A stretch of 5,704 bases of DNA from an uncultured Bacilli bacterium. GTDB taxonomy: Bacteria > Bacillota_I > Bacilli_A > RF39 > UBA660. Position numbers and translations under genes: made by a program. Below the pieces are notes generated by a model. That model was not told the DNA's origin. It ran no database searches and saw only the letters and a program-made list of their open reading frames with translations. The stretch covers positions 1 to 5,704 of the forward strand of contig CALVUU010000092.1 in NCBI GenBank assembly GCA_944363655.1, in the 5' to 3' direction. Below, one piece after another: positions 1 to 4,811 of this stretch. Numbering within the stretch: position 1 is the first letter of the stretch; every line of letters begins with the position of its first letter.

Positions 1-92
1 CTTCTTAAATCTTTATTTTCTTTTAATAGTGAATCTAACTTATTATTTAGTTCTTCAAATTGTCTATAGAAATCATTTGTAACTTTCATCAT
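1..92 (-). CDS. 5' end of a divergent coiled-coil protein, possibly an IS66-type transposase (partial)
   Basis: Only the first 30 codons lie in the window; the gene runs off the left edge. The reverse strand starts with two consecutive ATG codons (92-90 and 89-87) and reads M-M-K-V-T-N-D-F-Y-R-Q-F-E-E-L, followed by a heptad-like Leu/Lys/Glu stretch ending K-D-L-R. There is no stop, and AAGGAT on the minus strand (108-103) is a plausible ribosome binding site for the upstream ATG. An N-terminal leucine-zipper-like segment with an E-N-K-x-L-R pattern is typical of IS66-family transposases of low-GC bacteria, but it also occurs in many unrelated coiled-coil proteins, so the identity is a weak inference. 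The gene is transcribed away from the WXG100-like operon and probably is not functionally part of it. Confidence 0.5.
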   Translation of the reverse strand, partial: MMKVTNDFYRQFEELNNKLDSLLKENKDLR

Positions 93-119
93 TTATACCA
101 CTATCCTTAACTATTATTA

Positions 120-169
120 TTTTCTCACATATAATTGAAAAAAGCAGCATCGTTGACACTACTTTTTAC
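120..169 (-). mobile_element. Possible terminal end of an insertion sequence (tentative)
   Basis: Read on the minus strand from 169, the sequence begins GTAAAAAGTAGTGTCAACG and leads into the divergent partial gene at 92. A 5' GTAA start shortly upstream of a transposase is characteristic of IS66-family ends. This is an inference from four conserved bases plus a weak transposase call. The other end of the element, and therefore any matching terminal repeat or 8-bp target duplication, is outside the window. Confidence 0.2.
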
Positions 170-225
170 ACTTTATTTTTTTCATAGTCTGAATAGTTAC
201 TATTTTTTTGTAAAAAAGTGTAAAA
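164..225. repeat. 11-bp perfect inverted repeat upstream of the operon promoter
   Basis: TTTTACACTTT at 164-174 is matched exactly by its reverse complement AAAGTGTAAAA at 215-225, with 40 bases between the arms. The right arm ends four bases before the -35 hexamer at 230. The arms could be regulator half-sites next to the promoter, a weak hairpin, or overlap with an insertion-sequence end. The G/C-containing core (ACACT/AGTGT) makes this less likely to be an AT-richness accident than most local dyads. Confidence 0.4.
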
Positions 226-229
226 GCAA

Positions 230-259
230 TTGACAGATTCCATCAAATTTTGTTATGCT
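230..259 (+). promoter_or_regulatory. Sigma-A type promoter of the WXG100-like operon
   Basis: A perfect -35 TTGACA (230-235) is followed by an 18-base spacer and TATGCT (254-259, four of six matches to TATAAT). The -10 is preceded by TG at 251-252, giving an extended -10 (TG-n-TATGCT). The start point would be near 265-267, leaving a leader of roughly 47 bases before the ATG at 313. It is the best housekeeping promoter seen upstream of the first gene and probably drives all seven genes to 4701. Confidence 0.75.
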
Positions 260-274
260 CTAGATGATGGTAAA

Positions 275-294
275 GATAATATTTATCATGATAA
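275..294 (+). promoter_or_regulatory. Overlapping dyads in the 5' leader (possible operator or RNA switch)
   Basis: GATAA (275-279), TTATC (283-287) and GATAA (290-294) are three alternating complementary arms. The last two belong to a perfect 12-base palindrome, TTATCATGATAA (283-294). The element lies between the predicted start point and the ribosome binding site at 301-307. As DNA it could be an operator just downstream of the promoter. As RNA the middle arm can pair with only one neighbour at a time. The arms are short and AT-rich, so chance is possible. Confidence 0.35.
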
Positions 295-312
295 GTAAAA
301 GGAGGAGAAAAA

Positions 313-948
313 ATGCCTATTGTTAATCAAGAAGCTATAAACAATATGATGCGTAATGCAAATAACGGTGCTGAGAATCTAAACCAAATGCTTACTACAA
401 AAAGTAAAGCAATGTGTGATCAAATGGGAACTATGTGGAATTGTCCACAAGCAAGAAGCTTTGCTGAAGAACTAAAAGGAAAAATGGAAATGGTTGTAAA
501 TAATTTTGGACAAAATATGAATGCATTTCAATCAAATGTAACTACTAATGTTAATAACTACAATCAGTTAAATCAAAGTAGCATGGCAGTTCCAGCTGTT
601 TCTTATACTAGAGCAAATATTGATGACTCTGGTATTAAAAACGAGTTTGGGAATGGAGATCAAGGCTTTGCTAAAAATGCTGATCCATCTGCAGTAAAAG
701 CTATTTATGATTCTGCAATTAGTGAAATGGAGTCTGAAATATCTAATATTCAAAATTCTATTAGTTCAAGTGGAGCTTTTGATGCTGATGAAAGTGCAGC
801 GGTTGCAGGAATGTATCAAAAAGCAGGTAAAATTCTTAGCGACAGCAATAGAGAATTGAGTGAAAGCTTAAGTAGATATTTAACTCAAACTCAAGAAGTT
901 TATGGTCAAACTCAAAGCACTAATATCGGTAATGCTAATCAAGCATAA
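313..948 (+). CDS. Double-length WXG100/ESAT-6-like protein (probable type VII secretion substrate)
   Basis: This 211-aa protein has no signal peptide or membrane segment. Residues 1-90 resemble a WXG100 helix-turn-helix: an amphipathic helix, a turn with M-W-N-C-P-Q-A (W42, C44) and then S-F-A-E-E-L, matching the W-x-G...A..F pattern except that Cys replaces Gly. A polar linker (about 91-122) leads to a second helical pair (about 124-200) whose turn, G-A-F-D-A-D-E (154-160), lacks Trp. Canonical WXG100 proteins are about 100 aa, so this looks like two such units in tandem. No Y-x-x-x-[DE] export motif is found. The start is supported by GGAGGAG at 301-307, seven bases from GGAGG to ATG. The gene is visibly richer in Ala, Gln and G/C than its neighbours, as expected of an abundant protein. 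WXG100 proteins are generally exported as helical dimers by type VII systems; that role here is inferred. Confidence 0.72.
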   Translation: MPIVNQEAINNMMRNANNGAENLNQMLTTKSKAMCDQMGTMWNCPQARSFAEELKGKMEMVVNNFGQNMNAFQSNVTTNVNNYNQLNQSSMAVPAVSYTRANIDDSGIKNEFGNGDQGFAKNADPSAVKAIYDSAISEMESEISNIQNSISSSGAFDADESAAVAGMYQKAGKILSDSNRELSESLSRYLTQTQEVYGQTQSTNIGNANQA

Positions 949-1007
949 GTTTAGATTTTTTCTAAACAAGTGGCAACTATTTTTAGTTGCTATTTGTTTA
1001 GAAAAAA
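949..1007 (+). promoter_or_regulatory. Long intergenic hairpin with a competing alternative stem
   Basis: Starting immediately after the TAA of the first gene, GTTTAGA (949-955) can pair with TCTAAAC (961-967). Alternatively, 956-969 pairs perfectly with 994-1007 over 14 bp. That stem continues through a three-pair wobble section (970-972 with 991-993) and the 7-bp GCAACTA/TAGTTGC stem (973-979 with 984-990), closing on a four-T loop. TCTAAAC is shared, so the two folds exclude each other. The T run lies on the 5' side and the A run on the 3' side, inside the stem, so no free U tract follows. This argues against a classic intrinsic terminator and favours an mRNA stability, processing or attenuation element. 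It abuts the AAGGTGAT ribosome binding site (1006-1013) of the next gene. Confidence 0.75.
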
Positions 1008-1018
1008 GGTGATGATAT

Positions 1019-1531
1019 ATGGTAAAGATAAAAGTAGATGAATTGAATGATAAAATTAAAAAAATGGAGCAGTTAATAGATAGTTATGAAGAAAATGTTG
1101 GTAATATAAATCTATGTTATCAAAATATTTCCTTGGTGTATAAGGGTGGTGTTTATGATACTAAAATTAAAGAATTAGAAGAAGAGATACTTAATAATAA
1201 AAAGACAGTTAATCTTTTAAAAGAACAGTGTGAAGTATATGAGAATCTTTATGAATTTTATAAAGAGTTGGGGAGTAGTGTTAATTGTAATCTTGATTCT
1301 AAGGATTTTATTATTGAGAAGATAGATATTAATATTTCTAATATAGAAGATATAAAAGTTAAACTTTCTAATATTAATAATTATTTTAATACAACAAAGG
1401 AGTTAAAAAATATAAATAATGTTTTAACAACTATTAACAAAGTAAAAAAGAATATAAATGAGACATATGGTAAAATTGAAGATAAAGAATATGAAATATA
1501 TAATAAAATTTCTGAAAATATAATAGAATAG
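1019..1531 (+). CDS. Helical WXG100-like protein with Y-K-G in place of W-x-G (170 aa)
   Basis: The protein is almost entirely predicted helix, rich in Lys, Glu, Asn and Ile, with no signal peptide or membrane span. Around residues 38-50, S-L-V-Y-K-G-G-V-Y-D followed by a charged helix strongly resembles the turn of WXG100 proteins (often W-K-G-x-A-x-x), with Tyr41 in place of Trp. Residues about 95-165 form a second helical pair with N-Y-F-N-T-T (121-126) at a possible turn. Y150-G-K-I-E154 fits the Y-x-x-x-[DE] motif known from type VII substrates, though such short matches are common. Cysteines lie at 33, 71 and 90. AAGGTGAT at 1006-1013 supports the ATG at 1019, and this motif is complementary to the 16S 3' end. 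It follows the hairpin at 949-1007 and is probably cotranscribed. A role as Esx-like partner or chaperone is inferred. Confidence 0.65.
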   Translation: MVKIKVDELNDKIKKMEQLIDSYEENVGNINLCYQNISLVYKGGVYDTKIKELEEEILNNKKTVNLLKEQCEVYENLYEFYKELGSSVNCNLDSKDFIIEKIDINISNIEDIKVKLSNINNYFNTTKELKNINNVLTTINKVKKNINETYGKIEDKEYEIYNKISENIIE

Positions 1532-1539
1532 GTGATAAT

Positions 1540-1851
1540 ATGGCTGATAATTTTATTTTAGATTATGATAAAGTCGAAGTAGAAAGACAAAAACTTATTA
1601 GTTTAGTTACAGATAATAATAGTATAATAAGTGAGTTGTCTATTTCCTTAAATACTATATTAGATGCATATAGTTCTGATATAGTTAATAATATTTCAGA
1701 ATTTAATAATATAATAATTAATAAAATGAATGATTTTTATAGAAAATCAATTGATAATTGCGAATTTATTAAAACAAATATCGAAAATATTATGAATGTA
1801 AAGAGAGCAAATATAGAAAGAATGAATAATTTTAAAGGAGAAAAGTTATAA
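1540..1851 (+). CDS. WXG100-sized helical protein with Y-S-S turn (103 aa)
   Basis: Its length, all-helical character and central break match the WXG100 fold: helix 1 about residues 8-40, a turn around L-D-A-Y-S-S-D (41-47) and helix 2 from about 48 to 97. Tyr44 sits where Trp is expected, and Ser replaces Gly. A single Cys lies at 74. No Y-x-x-x-[DE] motif is present near the C-terminus; the only match (Y9 to E13) is N-terminal. The ribosome binding site AGGTGAT (1530-1536) overlaps the TAG stop (1529-1531) of the preceding gene, so translation is probably coupled. Comparable small helical proteins encoded beside type VII substrates often act as heterodimer partners or targeting chaperones. 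That role is inferred from size and context; similarity to the WXG100 consensus is weak. Confidence 0.6.
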   Translation: MADNFILDYDKVEVERQKLISLVTDNNSIISELSISLNTILDAYSSDIVNNISEFNNIIINKMNDFYRKSIDNCEFIKTNIENIMNVKRANIERMNNFKGEKL

Positions 1852-2048
1852 TGAATGATAATGAAATGAAATCGAAATTAGCAGAAATAATAAATGATAT
1901 TGATCAAGAAATAGATAGTTTATCAAAATTAATATATGATTTAAACGATAACTTTTTAATAGATGACAGTTTCATCGAGCGGGACAATATTGAGCAGATA
2001 ATATCGTCGTTAAGAACCTTAAAATTTTCTTTACATAAAAAAATATAA
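1851..2048 (+). CDS. Small helical protein of unknown function (65 aa)
   Basis: The ATG shares its A with the TAA stop of the preceding gene (TAATG), and AAAGGAG at 1834-1840 lies ten bases upstream, so this is a real, translationally coupled gene despite its size. The protein is acidic and amphipathic: a long helix (about residues 3-33), a break at N-F-L-I-D-D-S (34-40) and a second short helix (about 41-62) ending L-H-K-K-I. It has no Cys, Trp, signal peptide or membrane segment. Its position last in the helical-protein block and first before the three paralogues suggests a chaperone or adaptor. It resembles, only in size and context, the short accessory proteins found next to LXG-type type VII substrates. 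I do not recognise the family. Confidence 0.6.
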   Translation: MNDNEMKSKLAEIINDIDQEIDSLSKLIYDLNDNFLIDDSFIERDNIEQIISSLRTLKFSLHKKI

Positions 2049-2064
2049 TTTTGGAGGAATAGAT

Positions 2065-2922
2065 ATGGATAAGATAAGTAAAAGTTCTTTGAATTTAGAA
2101 AACAAAGTTTCTACTAGAAACAATAAAATTTCTAGTAATATTACTAAATTTAATACTAATAAAAATGAAGTGGAAATTGAATTTGTTAATTCTTTTGGAG
2201 ATGCAGTTTTAGATGCTTTAGGCAGTAATAAAATAACTAAAAGTACAGCGGTTGACGCATTTGAGAGTGAAGGCTTAGAGTTTATAGATAAAGGTGATAT
2301 AAAGGAAGCAATTAGAAGCGGAGTAAATGGCGAGAATTTAAAAATAACTTTAGATAATGGTGATGTTTATATATTTGGGCAGAGTAATAACTCTTATAAA
2401 TTGTTAAATTATATATCAGATGGACATACTGTTACATTTGATAATGGTTTAGAAGATTTGTATAACAATATTTATGGACCTGCTGGAAACAATAAAATTA
2501 GTAGTATTAATATGGTAGGGGATACCTTATTACTAAAATTAGAAGATGGTACTTATTTATTTTTCGATACTGCAAATAATAATAAATTAACTACTATAAG
2601 TTCTAATGGAAGATATTATTATATGGATGATGTTAAAGATGCTATAGATGCTATGAGAGAAGATTGTATTGATAAAAATAGTGAATGGATTAGACGAAAT
2701 AATTCTAATGACGAAATTGCTAGAATATATGAAGAGGAAAACGAGTGGTTAGAAAAATGTACTTATGAGAATATTGAAAAGATTGAAATAGGAGAGAATG
2801 GAATAATGTTTATTACTATGAAAGGTTCTGATAAGAGGTGGTCTATAATTTTTAAGAATAATAAACCATATAATGCTACTTATTGGGCTAGTGATACTAA
2901 TGAAAACTATTATAATTTTTAA
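2065..2922 (+). CDS. First of three tandem beta-repeat paralogues (285 aa), unknown function
   Basis: I do not recognise the family. The N-terminus M-D-K-I-S-K-S-S-L-N-L is shared in pattern with the next two genes and is followed by a polar Asn/Lys/Ser-rich stretch to about residue 35. A short helical section (about 40-80) leads to three beta-type units: about 79-118 with L-D-N-G-D-V-Y-I-F, about 144-179 with L-E-D-G-T-Y-L-F-F-D, and about 237-276. Between units 2 and 3 lies a charged helical insert (about 188-232) with E-E-E-N-E-W-L-E-K-C. There is no Sec signal peptide, membrane helix, sortase motif or obvious catalytic motif. GGAGG at 2053-2057, seven bases before the ATG, gives strong initiation. 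It lies 16 bases after the 65-aa gene in the same operon. It may be a cargo or surface protein of a type VII-like module, by context only. Confidence 0.6.
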   Translation: MDKISKSSLNLENKVSTRNNKISSNITKFNTNKNEVEIEFVNSFGDAVLDALGSNKITKSTAVDAFESEGLEFIDKGDIKEAIRSGVNGENLKITLDNGDVYIFGQSNNSYKLLNYISDGHTVTFDNGLEDLYNNIYGPAGNNKISSINMVGDTLLLKLEDGTYLFFDTANNNKLTTISSNGRYYYMDDVKDAIDAMREDCIDKNSEWIRRNNSNDEIARIYEEENEWLEKCTYENIEKIEIGENGIMFITMKGSDKRWSIIFKNNKPYNATYWASDTNENYYNF

Positions 2923-2951
2923 TATATTAAAAATTGAAAGGGTAAAACAAT

Positions 2952-3824
2952 ATGAAAAAAGTTAGTAAAGGATACCTTAATTTTAAAATGAATAAAGTAG
3001 TAAATAATAATAAAGAAACAAAGCTAGAAAAATTGCAAGATACTAAAGATAATGAAATATCAAAATTAAGTGTGTTATTTACTCCATCAGACTGGGCGAT
3101 TGATTCTATGGCAGATGCATTGGGTATAGAAATGATTTCTCCTGGTACTGCAATAAGTTGTTTTAATGAGAATTATATAAAATGCTTTAGAAATAGTGAT
3201 GTTAAAGAATCTTATAAATTTGGGAAGAATAATGAATATATAAAGGTAGTTTTAGAAAATGGTGATGAATATACATTTTTTAGTGATACAAAGAATTTGA
3301 TAAAAGTAAAAAAGGATGGTAATTTAATAAATTTAGGAGAAGAAGGTTTACAGGGCTTAACTGACGTTATTTGTTTGTCTTCGTTAGATGAAATTACTAG
3401 TATTGATTCTGTTGATAATAGAATTGCTATTACTACTGAAATCGGAGAAATAATTTATTATAATAAAGAAACTTATGAATTAGAAGGCATAAAAACTTCA
3501 GATTATCAATTTTTTAATAGACCTGACTATTCAGGGCCTGGATATTTGGAAGATTCAGGAAAATATATAAGTTTTGATAAAATTAATCAAGAACTAAATG
3601 AACGACATGCCGATATTGAAAGAATATGGGTATATGGAGACTCTATAAAAATATTATCTAATAATGAATATTATATCGTTGATTTTGATGATGGTAGTCT
3701 TATTAACTCTGATTCCAATGATAGTATGGGAACTCCAGATGAACAAAGACTTAATTATTTAAAGGCTATTAAAAAGTATGGTAAAAATGAATGGAATACT
3801 CCGTATTGTTATTTTGGAATGTAA
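2952..3824 (+). CDS. Second of three tandem beta-repeat paralogues (290 aa), unknown function
   Basis: The N-terminus M-K-K-V-S-K-G-Y-L-N-F-K aligns with both neighbours, followed by a polar linker to about residue 38. A helical section contains D-W-A-I-D-S-M-A-D-A-L-G (47-58), which parallels G-D-A-V-L-D-A-L-G of the first paralogue. Three beta units follow: about 84-123 with L-E-N-G-D-E-Y-T-F-F, about 147-183 with the I-T-S-I-D pattern, and about 222-257 with I-V-D-F-D-D-G. A Gly/Tyr/Pro-rich loop near 188-204 and a unique tail ending W-N-T-P-Y-C-Y-F-G-M distinguish this copy. GAAAGG at 2937-2942 lies nine bases before the ATG and is a weaker site than that of the first paralogue. The 29-base gap before it has no promoter or terminator. 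No signal peptide, membrane helix or catalytic motif is seen, so function is unknown. Confidence 0.6.
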   Translation: MKKVSKGYLNFKMNKVVNNNKETKLEKLQDTKDNEISKLSVLFTPSDWAIDSMADALGIEMISPGTAISCFNENYIKCFRNSDVKESYKFGKNNEYIKVVLENGDEYTFFSDTKNLIKVKKDGNLINLGEEGLQGLTDVICLSSLDEITSIDSVDNRIAITTEIGEIIYYNKETYELEGIKTSDYQFFNRPDYSGPGYLEDSGKYISFDKINQELNERHADIERIWVYGDSIKILSNNEYYIVDFDDGSLINSDSNDSMGTPDEQRLNYLKAIKKYGKNEWNTPYCYFGM

Positions 3825-3845
3825 TATAATAATTTATATATTATA
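3825..3845 (+). repeat. Weak AT-only hairpin between second and third paralogues
   Basis: TATAATA (3825-3831) pairs with TATTATA (3839-3845) around a seven-base loop, starting directly after the TAA stop. With no G-C pairs and no following T tract it is not a terminator. At most it modestly affects mRNA structure just upstream of the next ribosome binding site. Confidence 0.25.
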
Positions 3846-3848
3846 GGT

Positions 3849-3856
3849 AGAGGTGG
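3849..3856 (+). promoter_or_regulatory. Ribosome binding site that fixes the start of the third paralogue
   Basis: AGAGGTGG ends five bases before the ATG at 3862. An upstream in-frame GTG at 3853 lies inside this site and so is unlikely to be the start. Starting at 3862 also gives M-K-K-I-S, which lines up with the first residues of the other two paralogues. Confidence 0.75.
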
Positions 3857-3861
3857 ATGGA

Positions 3862-4701
3862 ATGAAAAAAATATCTAATACAAATTTAACATTTAAAACT
3901 AATAATGCAAATGTAAATAATTCTCAAATAAAGATGAATAGTTTATCTAGTTCAAAAAAAAATATAAATGATAATATAAAGAAGCAAAACACTAGCTCTT
4001 TTATTGATACTATTAAAGATATATTTCTTTATGCTACTAAAAGTGATGTAGTTGATATGCTTAAGGATAATCATTTTCTAAGTCCATATGCCATTGAAAG
4101 CAATATAAAAGACATCCAACCTTTTTTTGACCTCTTGCTAGTTACCTTTGAGAATGGATATGAATTTACGTTTCAAAAGGATGGAGACAATATTAAAATA
4201 GTACAAATAGGTAATGGACAAGGAGATTATGTTACTTTTGGTTCTGAAGGAATAGATAGCTTGTATGATATAATACCAGCTATAGATAGAGCAGGTGACA
4301 AAGAAACAATTCGAAATATTAATATTTATAATGATGAACTTTGGGTTGAATTACGTGAGACTACATATGTTGTTGATACATACACTAAAAAAATAAAACA
4401 GTTTTATAATGATTCACTTGGCTATGTTAATTCTATTGCTTTGGATAATTATATAGATGAATTTGCTCGAGCTTGGTCTAAGTCTAAAAATTCCAAAAAA
4501 AGTAGTGCTGATGATTTAAAATCACTATATAATTTATCTGCTGATAATATAACTAGTGTATTAGCTGATGGAAATTATATATATTTGAAAATTGATAATA
4601 GATATAGTCTTAGAATTGATGCTAAGGCATCAGATTATCATAGATTTAAGTTTTCTTCTAACGGAGTAGTTTTATTTGATAATACAGTAACAGAAGATTG
4701 A
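3862..4701 (+). CDS. Third of three tandem beta-repeat paralogues (279 aa), unknown function
   Basis: The chosen ATG gives M-K-K-I-S-N-T-N-L-T-F-K, aligned with the tag of the two upstream paralogues. A GTG nine bases upstream would add three residues but overlaps the ribosome binding site. The tag is followed by a long Asn/Ser/Lys-rich linker (about 13-45) and a helical section (46-80). Three beta units follow: about 82-119 with F-E-N-G-Y-E-F-T-F, about 138-174 with I-R-N-I-N-I-Y-N-D, and about 219-256 with Y-I-Y-L-K-I-D-N-R-Y. A charged, Ser/Lys-rich helical insert (about 180-215) separates units 2 and 3, as in the first copy. The C-terminus is short. There is no signal peptide, membrane span, Cys or recognisable active site. 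It is the last gene of the operon; its TGA stop (4699-4701) lies inside the terminator hairpin. Confidence 0.6.
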   Translation: MKKISNTNLTFKTNNANVNNSQIKMNSLSSSKKNINDNIKKQNTSSFIDTIKDIFLYATKSDVVDMLKDNHFLSPYAIESNIKDIQPFFDLLLVTFENGYEFTFQKDGDNIKIVQIGNGQGDYVTFGSEGIDSLYDIIPAIDRAGDKETIRNINIYNDELWVELRETTYVVDTYTKKIKQFYNDSLGYVNSIALDNYIDEFARAWSKSKNSKKSSADDLKSLYNLSADNITSVLADGNYIYLKIDNRYSLRIDAKASDYHRFKFSSNGVVLFDNTVTED

Positions 4702-4738
4702 TGTGTTTATGTTTTGACATAAAATATCTTCTGTTTTT
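4689..4738 (+). terminator. Intrinsic terminator of the operon, overlapping the last stop codon
   Basis: AACAGAAGAT (4689-4698) pairs perfectly with ATCTTCTGTT (4726-4735). Inside it, TTTATGT (4706-4712) pairs with ACATAAA (4717-4723) around a TTTG loop. The outer stem runs directly into TTTTT (4734-4738). The 5' arm is made from the last codons of the third paralogue, and the TGA stop sits in the internal bulge, so a translating ribosome would overlap the hairpin. Confidence 0.85.
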
Positions 4739-4754
4739 ATTTGATACAACTGAT

Positions 4755-4783
4755 TTGACAATTACTCTATATTATTATATAAT
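4755..4783 (+). promoter_or_regulatory. Consensus sigma-A promoter of the J-domain gene
   Basis: A perfect TTGACA (4755-4760), a 17-base spacer and a perfect TATAAT (4778-4783) form an ideal housekeeping promoter. Transcription would start near 4790, giving a leader of only about 22 bases that consists mostly of the AAAGGGG ribosome binding site (4797-4803). No operator dyad is evident, which suggests strong constitutive transcription independent of the upstream operon. Confidence 0.88.
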
Positions 4784-4811
4784 ATGAAACAATCTGAAAG
4801 GGGTACTTTAT

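Larger units (their letters stand above)
2065..4701 (+). repeat. Tandem array of three diverged paralogous genes
   Basis: The three consecutive genes are alike in length, in N-terminal tag (K-[IV]-S-x3-L-x-[FL]) and in the order of motifs. These are x-N-G-x-x-[YF]-x-F near residue 97, then a Gly-[LI]-x-x-L-[YT]-[ND]-[IV]-I element near 120-140 (D-N-G-L-E-D-L-Y, E-E-G-L-Q-G-L-T and S-E-G-I-D-S-L-Y), then the second and third beta units. Similarity is visible in protein but not as long identical DNA stretches, which implies old duplications followed by divergence rather than a recent copy event. Confidence 0.7.

Noticed and set aside
153..181. TTGACA at 153-158 as a second promoter
   Set aside because: The expected -10 position (about 176-181) is a run of T with no TATAAT-like hexamer.
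568..753. 61-codon open frame on the minus strand inside the first operon gene
   Set aside because: It is wholly antisense to a well-supported gene, has no ribosome binding site or promoter of note, and its product has no recognisable features.
956..1007. Hairpin between the first two genes as an intrinsic terminator
   Set aside because: No T tract follows the stem on either strand; the T and A runs pair with each other inside the stem. The next gene also has no visible promoter and needs read-through.
3853..3861. GTG at 3853 as the start of the third paralogue
   Set aside because: It falls inside the AGAGGTGG ribosome binding site and adds three residues that break alignment with the N-termini of the other two paralogues; ATG 3862 is better.
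2065..4701. LXG or polymorphic toxin with immunity genes
   Set aside because: None of the three proteins has an N-terminal LXG-type helical domain, a recognisable toxin active site or an obvious small immunity partner.
4699..4722. TGA at 4699-4701 read as tryptophan (Mycoplasma-type code)
   Set aside because: No other gene contains an in-frame TGA, all Trp codons seen are TGG, and the terminator at this site fits TGA as a true stop.
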